A stretch of 64,000 bases of DNA from Leucobacter rhizosphaerae (GTDB lineage Bacteria; Actinomycetota; Actinomycetes; Actinomycetales; Microbacteriaceae). A program made the position numbers and the translations under genes. Positions within the stretch are counted from its first letter, which is position 1. Each line of letters begins with the position of its first letter. The notes beneath the pieces are model-generated. The model searched no databases, had not been told where the DNA came from, and saw only the letters and a program-made list of their open reading frames with translations. Where the stretch lies: assembly GCF_022919175.1 (NCBI RefSeq), contig NZ_CP095043.1, forward strand, positions 1,550,001 to 1,614,000. The letters run 5' to 3'. Positions 8,008-16,728 of this stretch are shown piece by piece.

Positions 8008-8870
8008 CGCTCCTCCTCCGGTCCGACGTTCTCCGCGCGTTCCGCGACCGGCACATTGCCGGGCATCGCAGCGACGAGCGTCCGGGTGTAATCCGCCTCG
8101 GGGTGATCGAGCACCTGCGCGGTCGGCCCCTCCTCGACGATCCGACCCTGGTGCATCACGACGACGCGGTCGCACCACTTCCGCACGGCACCCAGGTCGT
8201 GGCTGATCCAGATCAGACTCGCACCCGAGCTCCGCACGAGACCGACGATGAGGCTCAGGATCTCGTCGCGCACCTGCGCATCGAGCGATGCTGTCGGCTC
8301 ATCGGCGATCAGGATCTGCGGCTCGCGCGCCATGGTGAGGGCGATCGCGATGCGCTGCGCCATGCCGCCCGACACCTCGTGGGGGAAGAGGCGGAGCACC
8401 CGAGCGGGCTCGAGGATCCGCACGCTCTCGAGCAGCGCTTCGAGCGAGGCGCGGTCGGTGGCCCGGCCGAGCGGCCGGAGCGCGAGCTCGAGCTGCCGCT
8501 GGATGCGCATCGTCGGGTTCAGCGACGCGATCGGATCCTGCGGGATGAACCCCAGGGAGTCGCGGCGCAGCGCTCGGATGGCATCGGGGTCGAGCCCGGC
8601 GAGGTCCCGGCCGAGCACGTGCACCGACCCGGCCGTGATGTGGCAGGCGCGGGGCAGCATGCGCCCGATCGCCTGCGACACCGTGGACTTGCCGGATCCC
8701 GACTCGCCCACGATCGCGAGCAGCTCGCCGGGCGCGACGCTGAGGTCGATGCCGTCGAGCGCACGGGTCGTGCCGAGGCGCGTCCGGTACTCGGCGGTGA
8801 GTCCATCGATGCGGACCGTCGCGGTTGCGGTGCCCGCGGGCACTCGCGGCTGCAGCAGTGCGGCGCTCAT
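8004..8870 (-). CDS. ABC transporter ATP-binding protein (DppD/OppD type)
   Basis: 288-residue partner ATPase. Walker A is GESGSGKSTVSQA (about residues 50-62), the Q-loop is FIPQDPIASLNPT, the signature is VSGGMAQRIAIA, Walker B is ILIADEPTASLD and the switch is WISHDLGAV. The signature has GGM in place of the usual GGQ; this occurs in DppD-type subunits and is not thought to inactivate them. Both ends overlap neighbours by four bases (8004-8007 and 8867-8870), giving an unbroken coupled chain from permease to peptidase. Confidence 0.92.
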   Translation of the reverse strand: MSAALLQPRVPAGTATATVRIDGLTAEYRTRLGTTRALDGIDLSVAPGELLAIVGESGSGKSTVSQAIGRMLPRACHITAGSVHVLGRDLAGLDPDAIRALRRDSLGFIPQDPIASLNPTMRIQRQLELALRPLGRATDRASLEALLESVRILEPARVLRLFPHEVSGGMAQRIAIALTMAREPQILIADEPTASLDAQVRDEILSLIVGLVRSSGASLIWISHDLGAVRKWCDRVVVMHQGRIVEEGPTAQVLDHPEADYTRTLVAAMPGNVPVAERAENVGPEEER

Positions 8871-9739
8871 ACGAGGCTCCTCGTCTCTCGGGGGTCGAGG
8901 CGATCGCGGAGCGTGTCGCCGATGAGGTTGATCGCGAGGATCGCGACCACGAGCACCACCGCGGGTGCGAAGAGCAGCCACGGCGCCTGCACCATGTAGC
9001 TGCCGCCTTCCTGGATCAGGAGTCCGAGCGAGGACTGCGGCAGCTGCACGCCGTATCCCAGGAAGCTCAGGCCGCCCTCGACGAGGATCCCGACCGAGAG
9101 CGCATACGTGCCCTGCACCGCGATGGTGCCGCTCACGTTCGGCAGCAGGTGGCGGAACAGGATGACCGGCGCGGAGACCCCGCTGATCTTGGCGGTCGTG
9201 ACGAAGTCGCGCTTCGCCACGGCCATCGCCGCGGCGCTCACCATGCGGGTCATGAGCGGCACGGTGACGAGCACGATGCTGGCGAGCGCGGCCACCTGCC
9301 CCGGGCCGACGACCGCGGCGATGAGGATCGCGAGCACGATCGACGGGAACGAGTAGAGCACGTCGACGAAGCGCATGACCCCCTCGCGGGTCCAGCCGCC
9401 AAGGTAGCCGGCGATGAGGCCCAGGATCACGCTGATCACCGCGGTGCACACGACGGCGACGGTCGAGAGCACCAGGGTGGTGCCGATCCCCTCGAGCAGC
9501 CGGGCGAGGACGGAGCGGCCGAGCGCGTCGGTGCCGAGCAGGTACGCCGACGACGGCGGGCTGAGGCGCGGGCCGACGATCTTCGCGGGATCTCCGGCGA
9601 ACGGGACGATCGCGGCGACGACGGCGATGCCGACGATGAGACCCAGCGCACCGACCGCGGAGGCGAACAGGCCGTCGCGCTGCGGGCGCGCCCGGCCCGC
9701 GCGCTTGCGTCGGACGAGCGGGAGCGAATACGTGGTCAT
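8867..9739 (-). CDS. ABC transporter permease (DppC/OppC type)
   Basis: 290-residue inner-membrane subunit with an N-terminal anchor helix (about residues 27-50), a periplasmic loop containing YLLGTDALGRSVLARLL (the conserved LGTD..GRD-like segment of DppC proteins), and five further membrane segments. The coupling-helix region reads TTAKISGVSAPVILFRHLLPN, the EAA-type loop that contacts the ATPases. The C-terminus ends RDRLDPRE, typical of the family. Start at 9739 and stop at 8867 overlap both neighbours by four bases. Confidence 0.92.
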   Translation of the reverse strand: MTTYSLPLVRRKRAGRARPQRDGLFASAVGALGLIVGIAVVAAIVPFAGDPAKIVGPRLSPPSSAYLLGTDALGRSVLARLLEGIGTTLVLSTVAVVCTAVISVILGLIAGYLGGWTREGVMRFVDVLYSFPSIVLAILIAAVVGPGQVAALASIVLVTVPLMTRMVSAAAMAVAKRDFVTTAKISGVSAPVILFRHLLPNVSGTIAVQGTYALSVGILVEGGLSFLGYGVQLPQSSLGLLIQEGGSYMVQAPWLLFAPAVVLVVAILAINLIGDTLRDRLDPRETRSLV

Positions 9740-10707
9740 GATCCTGCCTTCCCGGTCACGGCGACCCGCGGATCGAGCGCGCTCGTGATGAGGTCGAGCA
9801 CGAGGCTGACCACGATGAACACCGTCGCGGCGAAGAGGACCGCTGCCTGCACGACCGCGAAGTCGCGGCGATCGAGCCCGGTCACCATGAAGGAGCCGAG
9901 ACCCGGAATGTTGAAGATGGTCTCGACGATCACAGCGCCGCCGAGCAGGTAGGCGGTGACCGTCGCGAGCAGCGTGAGGATCGGGATCCCCGCGTTGCGG
10001 ATCACATGGTGGCGCACGATGTGCCAGGGCGTCTCGCCCCGCGCCACGGCCGCGGTGATGTGCGGCTCGACGAGCACGCTCATCACCGCGTCGCGGGTGG
10101 TGCGAGCGGCCGCGGCGACGCAGAAGACGGAGAGCACGAGCGCCGGCAGCAGAAGCGCCTGGAACGTCGGCCCGAACCCGCTGCCGATGTTCGAGAAGCC
10201 GCCGACCTGGATCCCGAGCGAGAGCCGGGAGAACACGAAGATCACGATGCTGCCGAGCACGAACTCCGGCACGCTGATCCCGAAGCCCGACGCGATCCGG
10301 CCCATCGCGCCGCCCTGCTTCGCGCCGGATCGCACGCCGGTCCAGATCCCGAGCGGGATGCCGATCACCAGCGTCACGAAGAGCGCCATCACCGTCAGCA
10401 GCGCGGTGACGGGGATCCGCTTCGCGAGCTCCTCGACCACCGGACTCTGCGTGACGAACGAGACCCCGAGGTCGCCCGTCAGGATCTGCCCGATCCACGC
10501 GAAGTACTGGATGATGATGGGCTGGTCGAGCCCGTACGCGGCCGCGAGGGCGGCACGCTCCTCGGGCGAGGCGAGGGGTCCGAGGATGATGTCCTCGTAC
10601 CCGCCCGGCATCAGCCGAACTGCGGCGAAGATCAGGATGGACACCCCGAGCAGGGTGATGAGCGCGCTCACCACCCGCCCGGCGGACCAGCGAAGTGTCT
10701 GCAACAT
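9736..10707 (-). CDS. ABC transporter permease (DppB/OppB type)
   Basis: 323-residue permease with an N-terminal helix followed by RLMPGGYEDIILG, a large loop containing the SPEERAALAAAYGLDQPI sequence typical of DppB, then five membrane segments. The ATPase-contact loop is ARGETPWHIVRHHVIRN, and the C-terminal LDLITSALDPRV matches the family end. The ATG at 10707 lies 31 bp after the binding-protein stop. Together with the 290-residue permease it forms the channel of the importer encoded here. Confidence 0.92.
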   Translation of the reverse strand: MLQTLRWSAGRVVSALITLLGVSILIFAAVRLMPGGYEDIILGPLASPEERAALAAAYGLDQPIIIQYFAWIGQILTGDLGVSFVTQSPVVEELAKRIPVTALLTVMALFVTLVIGIPLGIWTGVRSGAKQGGAMGRIASGFGISVPEFVLGSIVIFVFSRLSLGIQVGGFSNIGSGFGPTFQALLLPALVLSVFCVAAAARTTRDAVMSVLVEPHITAAVARGETPWHIVRHHVIRNAGIPILTLLATVTAYLLGGAVIVETIFNIPGLGSFMVTGLDRRDFAVVQAAVLFAATVFIVVSLVLDLITSALDPRVAVTGKAGS

Positions 10708-10738
10708 ACGTGGGTCTCTGCGTTCTGGCTCTCGGTGG

Positions 10739-12382
10739 TTACTCTGCGGCCGGGAGGCGGTACTCGGTGATGTCGCGCAGGATGTTACCGTAGCCCTCGT
10801 TGCTCTGGATGGTCGGGCTCAGCGCTGCGGTGTCGAAGCCGACGATCGAGGGACGGTGCACAAGCGGCACGATCTCCGAGTACTCATCGGCCGTGGCGCA
10901 GAGCTCGGTGAAGACCTCGGCGCGCGCCTCGGGGTCGGTCTCGCTCGCCCCCGCGGTGATGAGCTCGTTCAGATCCTCGTGGACCCCGGTGTAGCCGGCG
11001 TTGAAGAGCGCCTGCTCGGGGTTCCACCACTTGGTCACCATCGACGGATCGACGTAGCCCGCGAACCAGCCGACCGAGAGGTCGAAGTCGGCCGGGGCGC
11101 CGAAGACGCGCGCGTTGTAGGTGGCGGTGTCGAACTGCTCGATCTCGACGGTGACGCCGATCTCGTCGAGCTGCTGCTGGATGAGCTGGGCGATCTGGCC
11201 CATCACGGGCTCCGAGGTGTAGACGACCATGTTCAGCGTCGTGTCGCCGGCACCCGACTCCTCGATGATCTTCTTCGCGTCCTCGATCGTCGCCTGCTCC
11301 GACGGCAGTGCGTCGACCGAGCACGCGCCCGGCAGGTTCGAGGGGGTGACGCCGGTGGGCGCGGTCTCACCCGCGAACACGATGTCGGCGATCGCCTGGC
11401 GGTCGATCGCGGTGTTGATCGCGAAGCGCACGTCCTGATCCTCGAGCGGCGAGCCGGGCGTCTGCGAGTTGACGTTCACGTAGTAGAAATCGCTCTGCGA
11501 CTGGTTGAGCACGCGGGCGTCGGGCGCGTCGGCGAGCTGGGTCAGCGCGTCGATGCTCACGAAGTTCGCGAGACCCGCGCTGCCCTCGCGCAGGGCGGCC
11601 TGACGGGTCGACTCCTGGTCGACGATCTGCAGTTCGAGCGTCTGCACGGCGAGGTCGTCGCCGCCGCGCCACTCGGGGTTCGCCGTGAAGGTCCAGGACT
11701 CGTCCTGGCGGTGCGCGTCGACCAGGTAGGGGCCGGTGCCGAGCATGGTCGTGGTGAGGTCGACGCTGCCGTCGTTCACCTCTTGCATGGGCAGGATCGC
11801 GGCGGGCGTGTTGGCGAGGGCGGCGAGGAACGGCGCGTAGGGCTCGCTCAGCTTCACGGTGACCTGGTCGGCGCCGGTCGCCTCGATCGACTCGACGGGG
11901 CCCATCTGGCCCGACCAGACGCTCAGGCTCTCCATCTGGCGCTGCAGGCTGCCGACGACGTCCTCCGGGGTCAGCGCGCGGCCATTCGAGAACGTGGCCG
12001 CGGTGTCGATGGTGAAGACGTAGGTGGTGTCATCCGGCTGCTCCCAGGCGGTGGCAAGCCCCGGCTGGATCTCGAAGTTCTCATCGGTGGTGACGAGCGT
12101 TTCGTAGACGAGGCCCATGATCATCCAGGAGCGCGCCGTCTGCGCGGTCTGCGGGTCGAGGCCGTCCGCCTCGCTCGTGTCGTAGTCGAGCTGCACGGTG
12201 AGCGCGCCGCTGCCCGTGAGCGCGTCGTCGGCGACCGCGAGGAAGCCGGGGGCCGCCTCGGTCTGCGTCGCGGATCCCGACTCCGACGCGGGTGCGGCGC
12301 ACGAGCTCAGCACGCACGCGAGACCCAGTGCAAGCGCGGTACCGGTGGCCGCTCGGGCGCGGGTTCGATTCTGTTTCATCAC
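10739..12382 (-). CDS. ABC transporter substrate-binding lipoprotein (SBP_bac_5)
   Basis: 547-residue solute-binding lipoprotein and first gene of the importer operon. The signal peptide ends in the lipobox LSSC with Cys28. Family-5 hallmarks include ALTPEDVVGSLQRQ, VTVKLSEPYAPFLAAL, INTAIDRQAIADIVF and FDLSVGWFAGYVDPS. The start is GTG at 12382, eight bases after GGAG; an adjacent ATG at 12379 is equally possible. A -35/-10 pair at 12496-12501/12473-12478 brackets a LacI-type palindrome, so this gene and the whole downstream operon are probably repressed by the divergent LacI-family protein (inference). Confidence 0.9.
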   Translation of the reverse strand: MMKQNRTRARAATGTALALGLACVLSSCAAPASESGSATQTEAAPGFLAVADDALTGSGALTVQLDYDTSEADGLDPQTAQTARSWMIMGLVYETLVTTDENFEIQPGLATAWEQPDDTTYVFTIDTAATFSNGRALTPEDVVGSLQRQMESLSVWSGQMGPVESIEATGADQVTVKLSEPYAPFLAALANTPAAILPMQEVNDGSVDLTTTMLGTGPYLVDAHRQDESWTFTANPEWRGGDDLAVQTLELQIVDQESTRQAALREGSAGLANFVSIDALTQLADAPDARVLNQSQSDFYYVNVNSQTPGSPLEDQDVRFAINTAIDRQAIADIVFAGETAPTGVTPSNLPGACSVDALPSEQATIEDAKKIIEESGAGDTTLNMVVYTSEPVMGQIAQLIQQQLDEIGVTVEIEQFDTATYNARVFGAPADFDLSVGWFAGYVDPSMVTKWWNPEQALFNAGYTGVHEDLNELITAGASETDPEARAEVFTELCATADEYSEIVPLVHRPSIVGFDTAALSPTIQSNEGYGNILRDITEYRLPAAE

Positions 12383-12472
12383 CGTACTGACTCCTTCGAC
12401 ACATGTGGTGGGGCGGGTGCTGCGATGCGCTCCGCCGAGGCGTCACCCGCCTGTGGGGCGCCTTGGATGATC

Positions 12473-12501
12473 AACGTACAGACATAAATCGTTTTATGCA
12501 A
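12473..12501 (-). promoter_or_regulatory. Promoter of the peptide importer operon
   Basis: On the minus strand, a -35 TTGCAT (12496-12501) and a -10 TACGTT (12473-12478) are separated by exactly 17 bp. The LacI-type palindrome 12483-12498 fills the spacer, the usual arrangement for repression by steric block. Confidence 0.55.
12483..12498. promoter_or_regulatory. LacI-type operator, site 1
   Basis: CATAAATCGTTTTATG is a 16-bp palindrome with one mismatch and the central CG typical of LacI-family sites. It lies between the -35 and -10 boxes of the importer operon and upstream of the LacI-family gene. Confidence 0.65.
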
Positions 12502-12516
12502 GCTGCAGTGATGGGA

Positions 12517-12532
12517 TATACATCGATTTACT
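12517..12532. promoter_or_regulatory. LacI-type operator, site 2 (degenerate)
   Basis: TATACATCGATTTACT keeps the CG centre and one good half site (GATTTA). Its centre is 34 bp from that of site 1, about three helical turns. It lies 46 bp before the LacI-family start codon and may serve autoregulation. Confidence 0.4.
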
Positions 12533-12577
12533 TGGCGGAATCCCGCTAGTCTCGTGTGAGAGCCCCGAGGAGGCACC

Positions 12578-13600
12578 ATGGCCGGACATCGCAACGTCAC
12601 CATCAAAGACGTTGCCGCACGCGCCGGAGTCTCCATCACGGCGGTGTCGCACGCGCTCAACGACAAGGGCACACTCTCGGAGGAGACGCGGATCCGGATC
12701 CGCGAGATCGCCGCATCGATGGGCTACCGAGCCGACGCCCTCGCGCGCGGGCTCCGGCGATCCCAGATCGGGGTCATCGGCATCGTGCTGCGCCCCCTCG
12801 ATGCCCTCGAGAACTACAGCCCGCCCGGCGTCGACTACTTCCTCCGCTTCGCGGGAGCCGCCGCCGTGAGCGCGCTCGACCACGGCCTCAGCCTCATGCA
12901 GGTCGCCGACCTCGTGAAGGGTCCGGTCACCCCGCTCGCCTTCTCTCTCGACGGCTACATCGTGACGGATCCGGTCCGCAACGATCCGGTGGTCGCGCTC
13001 CTCGAATCCCGGTCGATCCCCTACGTCACCCTCGGCCGCGACCCGGGCAAACCCGACGCGAGCAACTGGGTCGCCTCCGACGATGTCGACGCGACCCTGC
13101 AGGCCCTCACCCACCTCGCGGACCAGGGCGCGCGCACGATCGCGTTCGTGGGCGGTCAGGACGACAACTCCTGGAACGCGGACGCCGAGTCGGCCTACCG
13201 GGACTGGTGCGCGCGCAACGGGCAGGCCGAGCGCCTGTTCCGCCTCCCGGAGGGGCGCGGCGAGGCCGGCGGCCGGGAGCTGGTCCCGGACCTCCTCGCC
13301 GACGGCGCGCCCGACGCGATCTACTCCCTCACCGGGCGCCACGCCGCCGGCATCCAGGAGGCGATGCGCGAGCGCGGGCTCACCGCCCCCGACGACTACC
13401 TGCTCGCCTGCGGCACCGACGCGGACCAGACCCGGACCGCCGAGCCGCCCATCACCGCGATCAATCTGCGCCCCGAGGTGCTGGCGCACGACACGGTGGG
13501 GCTGCTGGCGGCGATCACGCGCGGCGAGAACCCGGCGGGTCGCGGGCTCGTGCGGTCGGAGCTGATCGTCCGGCGCTCGTCGCAGCGCGACGCGGGCTGA
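12578..13600 (+). CDS. LacI family transcriptional regulator
   Basis: 340-residue one-component regulator. The N-terminal helix-turn-helix reads VTIKDVAARAGVSITAVSHAL (residues 7-27), followed by the LacI hinge region ALARGLRRSQIGVIGIV and a periplasmic-binding-protein-like sensor domain (VASDDVDATLQALTHL, TIAFVGG, ACGTDADQTRTAEPPITAI). The ATG at 12578 follows GAGGAGGCACC. It is divergent from the importer operon and precedes the PaiB-like and C45 genes. The four matching palindromes in the two surrounding control regions make it the obvious regulator of the locus (inference). The inducer is presumably the imported compound or a hydrolysis product. Confidence 0.93.
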   Translation: MAGHRNVTIKDVAARAGVSITAVSHALNDKGTLSEETRIRIREIAASMGYRADALARGLRRSQIGVIGIVLRPLDALENYSPPGVDYFLRFAGAAAVSALDHGLSLMQVADLVKGPVTPLAFSLDGYIVTDPVRNDPVVALLESRSIPYVTLGRDPGKPDASNWVASDDVDATLQALTHLADQGARTIAFVGGQDDNSWNADAESAYRDWCARNGQAERLFRLPEGRGEAGGRELVPDLLADGAPDAIYSLTGRHAAGIQEAMRERGLTAPDDYLLACGTDADQTRTAEPPITAINLRPEVLAHDTVGLLAAITRGENPAGRGLVRSELIVRRSSQRDAG

Positions 13601-13712
13601 GCGGCGCGCTGCGCCTCCAGTCCCTCCGCCACGCTCCTCGCCGGGCGCCGCCACCTCGCTGGGCGCCAACACCCCACTGGCGCCGCCATCCCACCGCCAC
13701 CGCCACTCACGT

Positions 13713-13774
13713 CGGAGATCTCACTCGCAACGGACCACATCCCCCATGTGGATCCGCCATTGCTGAGATCTCCG
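13713..13774. repeat. Long inverted repeat (stem-loop element E)
   Basis: The outer arms CGGAGATCTCA (13713-13723) and TGAGATCTCCG (13764-13774) are perfect. The inner hairpin CCACAT-CCCCC-ATGTGG (13735-13751) is also perfect; the middle section pairs imperfectly. It lies between the convergent LacI-family and PaiB-like genes. Confidence 0.8.
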
Positions 13775-13808
13775 CCGTAATTGGCGCGCAGCCCCGCTGC
13801 CGGCGCGC

Positions 13809-14465
13809 CTACTCCCGGGAATCCTCCAGGGCGGTCACGCCGACCTCGTCCATGAGGTCGGCGACATCGGGGTGCCGGTGGTCGCCCGTGCGCAAGTCCT
13901 GCTGAACCCGCGCGTGCACGTCGCTCGGCATGTCCTGACTGAGCTTGAACATCGCCGATTCGGTCTCGATGTCGATCGTGAAGGAGACCACGCCGTTCAG
14001 GATCTTCCGGAAGACGTCCTTCGAATCGGTCGGATCCCACGGCTCTCGGCGGTGACCCTCGAACTGCTGCACCGTCTGCTCCACGACCGCGAGGTTCGCC
14101 TCGGGATCCTCGAGCACCGTGACCCGCCCCGTGAGGTGCACGGTGGCGTAGTCGAGCGTCGGCACGGCCGGCGTGAACTCGTAGCTGCTCGGCGACACGT
14201 AGGCGTGCGACGACGAGAAGACGAGCAGCACCTCCGGCCGCTCGGCGAACAGCTTCCAGTGCTCGTTCGCCCGACCGACGTGCCCCCACAGCCGCGTACC
14301 GACGAGCGTCTCCCCCGGCTCGGTGCCGGGCGGGAACACGATCGGGGTGTGCGTCGCGAGCGGCGCACCCTCGGTCGACGAGATGACCACCGCGAACGGG
14401 TTGCGGTGCACGAACTCGGTGATCGCGCGCCCGGACGGTGCGACGTAGCTGGGATAGGTGTGCAT
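13809..14465 (-). CDS. FMN-binding negative transcriptional regulator family (PaiB-like)
   Basis: 218-residue protein of the PaiB family, a split-barrel flavin-binding fold related to pyridoxamine-phosphate oxidases. Visible family features are the N-terminal MHTYPSYVAP, NPFAVVISSTEGAPLATHTPIV, GHVGRANEHWK, VLLVFSSSHAYVSPSSY, and VPTLDYATVHLTGRV. The start at 14465 is preferred over an in-frame codon 90 bp upstream because family members begin with this sequence and AGGGGG lies nine bases upstream. It is divergent from C45 copy 2 across two LacI-type operators, so both should respond to the same regulator. Despite the family name, a DNA-binding role is not shown by the sequence; a redox or resistance role is possible. 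Confidence 0.8.
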   Translation of the reverse strand: MHTYPSYVAPSGRAITEFVHRNPFAVVISSTEGAPLATHTPIVFPPGTEPGETLVGTRLWGHVGRANEHWKLFAERPEVLLVFSSSHAYVSPSSYEFTPAVPTLDYATVHLTGRVTVLEDPEANLAVVEQTVQQFEGHRREPWDPTDSKDVFRKILNGVVSFTIDIETESAMFKLSQDMPSDVHARVQQDLRTGDHRHPDVADLMDEVGVTALEDSRE

Positions 14466-14522
14466 GCGCTGGAGCCCCCTGAGGCGAGTCGGGATCGGGG
14501 GAGCTCTCGCTCGCCCCTGAGC

Positions 14523-14538
14523 CATAAAACGATTTGTC
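14523..14538. promoter_or_regulatory. LacI-type operator, site 3
   Basis: CATAAAACGATTTGTC matches the consensus CATAAAACGWTTTATG in 13 of 16 positions. It lies in the divergent control region of the PaiB-like gene and C45 copy 2. Confidence 0.6.
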
Positions 14539-14555
14539 ACGGGCCACCCTAGCAA

Positions 14556-14571
14556 ACTAAAACGTTTTATG
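14556..14571. promoter_or_regulatory. LacI-type operator, site 4
   Basis: ACTAAAACGTTTTATG is a near-perfect palindrome centred on CG, 33 bp centre to centre from site 3, essentially the same spacing as sites 1 and 2. It lies 38 bp upstream of the C45 copy 2 start. Confidence 0.65.
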
Positions 14572-14608
14572 AGCTACGATGCAGAGAACACTTCGAGAGG
14601 ACCCCGAC

Positions 14609-15697
14609 ATGATCCGCATCGACATTCACGGCAGCACTCCCCGCGAACGCGGCATCGACCGCGGCCGCCAGGTCGCCCGCGTGGTGCGGGATCACTGGGA
14701 CACCCACCGCACGCTCTTCGCCGCAGTCGGTCGCTCCGAGGCCGATACGCTCGCACTCGGCCTCGCGTCGCTCGACGCCACGGCGGAGTGGTGGCCAGAG
14801 GCGCGGGAGGAGATCGCCGGGATCGCCGAGGGCGCCGAACTCGACCTCTCGATCGTCGCTGCACTCAATGCCCGCACCGAACTCCTCGTCGCCCCCGGAT
14901 CCGCCCCCGGATCCGCCCCCAGCCCCGCCACCCCGCACCCCCTCGGCCACGAGTGCACCTCCGTCGCCATCGCCGAGCCGTTCGCGGCGCAGGTGCAGAC
15001 CTGGGACTGGCACCGCGAACTCAACCGGGCCTGGCACGCGCAGCGGGTCACGGGCACGCCCGTCCCCTACGCCGGGCTCACGGAGCACGGGATCCTCGCG
15101 AAGATCGGTCGCAACGATGCGGGGGTCGGGATCATCATCTCGATCCTGTCCCACTCGGACGACGCCGCCGGGCGCGTGCCCATCCACGTCGTCAGCCACC
15201 GCGTGCTCGCCGAGGCCCGCAGTCTCGCTGAGGCCCGCGAGCTGCTGCTCACGGCCCCCGTCGGCGCCTCGACCGTCTTCACGGTCGTGGGCCCCGACGG
15301 CATCGGCTCCTTCGAACTCTCCCCGGTCGGCGCGGCCGAGCTCGAGCCGCTCGGGCGCTGGTTCATCCACTCGAACCACTTCATCTCTCCCGAGCTGGCG
15401 TCGGGATCGCGTACCTTCCGCAACGATCCCGACTCCCAGGAGCGCCTGCAGATGCTCCGCGAGCGGATCGCCGCCGAGCCCGAGATCACCTCGGCCGCGC
15501 AACTGGCCCCGATGCTGCACTCCGGCCCCGACGACATCGGGAACATCTGCTGCGTACCGACTCCGGAGCAGCCCCTGGGGCGCGCGTGGGAGACGCAGGC
15601 GACCGTGTGGATGACCACCGACGAGATGACGATCTCGGCAGGCTCGCCCCTCGATCTGGCGACGGCGGAGCAGATTCGCTTCGCGGGCCGGGTCTGA
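14609..15697 (+). CDS. C45 family peptidase / acyltransferase-like amide hydrolase (copy 2)
   Basis: 362-residue paralogue of the C45 enzyme at 4985-6085. The expected self-cleavage nucleophile is Cys116 in GHECTSVAI. Shared blocks include RERGIDRGRQVA, VAALNARTELL, QVQTWDWHREL, LAKIGRNDAGVGIIISIL and HSNHFIS. The ATG at 14609 is chosen because AGAGGA precedes it; the frame is open ten codons further. A short Pro/Ala/Ser insertion (GSAPGSAPSPATPHP) precedes the active site. Its promoter region carries two LacI-type operators, so the two C45 enzymes flank and probably serve the same imported substrates. Confidence 0.85.
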   Translation: MIRIDIHGSTPRERGIDRGRQVARVVRDHWDTHRTLFAAVGRSEADTLALGLASLDATAEWWPEAREEIAGIAEGAELDLSIVAALNARTELLVAPGSAPGSAPSPATPHPLGHECTSVAIAEPFAAQVQTWDWHRELNRAWHAQRVTGTPVPYAGLTEHGILAKIGRNDAGVGIIISILSHSDDAAGRVPIHVVSHRVLAEARSLAEARELLLTAPVGASTVFTVVGPDGIGSFELSPVGAAELEPLGRWFIHSNHFISPELASGSRTFRNDPDSQERLQMLRERIAAEPEITSAAQLAPMLHSGPDDIGNICCVPTPEQPLGRAWETQATVWMTTDEMTISAGSPLDLATAEQIRFAGRV

Positions 15698-15771
15698 GGG
15701 ATCGGATCTGAGCCCGCCGCTCCACGAGGACGTACCGGAATAGCTCGACGGATCGCGGCGTTCCACCCCTC

Positions 15772-16725
15772 ATGGAATCGACGACCTCCGCACCCGCGCG
15801 TGGACCCCGCCTCGACCCGTATGCCCGGGACGCCGCGATCGACCGCGTGCTCGCCGACATCGACGTCCGGCTCCGGCATCAGCATCGGATCACCCTCCGT
15901 GCGGGTGAGGTCACCGAGATCCCGAGCTCGCGCGTCACGCTCGTTTACATCATCGAGGGAGGTGTCACGGTCGGGGCACCGGGATCCGGCGCGTCGCACG
16001 CATCGGCGGGCGCGCCCCCCGTTCCTGCCGGGGCGACCTCGGACTTCAGAGCGGGTGACGCGCTGATGTTCACGGGCGGCGCGCCCCACAGCCTGCGCGT
16101 GGCCGAGCACGCCTTCGTGCTCCTCTCCGCGCTCGACTTCGCGCCGGAGTCGCACCACGTACTGGGCCTGCTCCCGGACCTCCTCTCGGTTCGGGATCTC
16201 GCGGGCAGCGAGCCGGCGGTCGCCGCCCTCGCGTCGCTCCTCGGGCCCGAGCTCGGCAGCGACCAGACGCCGTGCGAGACGCAGGCGGGCAGCCCGGTGG
16301 TCTGCGGCATGATGGCGAACACCGTGCTCGTGTCGGTGGTCCGAGCCTGGGTGCTGCACGGCTGTGCGCCCGACGGCTGGCCGTCGCGCACGAACGACCC
16401 GTTCCTCGACCGGGTGGTCGAGGCGATCCACGCGGATCCGGCTCGCGCCTGGACCATCGAGGATCTCGCCCGCACGGGGGCGATGTCCCGCTCCGTCTTC
16501 GCGGCACGCTTCCGCTCGGCGACCGGCACGTCGCCCGCGAGCTATCTCGCAGAGGTGCGCATCCGCTCGGCGCAGGACCTGCTGGCCCGCGGACTCGGCG
16601 TGTCCGAGGTGTCGCGCGCCATCGGCTACGGCTCCGACGAGGGGTTCAGCCGAGCCTTCCGGCGTCACGTGGGGCTGAGCCCCTCGACCTGGCGCTCGAC
16701 CGCGCTGCGCGCCGCCGCGGCCTAG
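15772..16725 (+). CDS. AraC family transcriptional regulator with cupin_6-like sensor
   Basis: 317-residue regulator. Residues 1-200 resemble the AraC-type cupin sensor (LVYIIEGGVTVG, GDALMFTGGAPHSLRV, VLLSALDFAPESHHVLGLLPDLL). The C-terminal ~100 residues hold two helix-turn-helix units: WTIEDLARTGAMSRSVFAARFR and VSEVSRAIGYGSDEGFSRAFRR, with the LGLSP-type end GLSPSTWR. It is convergent with the MFS exporter downstream. AraC/cupin_6 regulators are often found beside efflux carriers, so it may control that gene, but no operator was identified. Confidence 0.88.
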   Translation: MESTTSAPARGPRLDPYARDAAIDRVLADIDVRLRHQHRITLRAGEVTEIPSSRVTLVYIIEGGVTVGAPGSGASHASAGAPPVPAGATSDFRAGDALMFTGGAPHSLRVAEHAFVLLSALDFAPESHHVLGLLPDLLSVRDLAGSEPAVAALASLLGPELGSDQTPCETQAGSPVVCGMMANTVLVSVVRAWVLHGCAPDGWPSRTNDPFLDRVVEAIHADPARAWTIEDLARTGAMSRSVFAARFRSATGTSPASYLAEVRIRSAQDLLARGLGVSEVSRAIGYGSDEGFSRAFRRHVGLSPSTWRSTALRAAAA

Positions 16726-16728
16726 ACG

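Noticed and set aside
13601..13712. A reading frame running on from the LacI gene (12556-13905).
   Set aside because: It is a different frame from the regulator, Arg/Pro-rich and without motifs.
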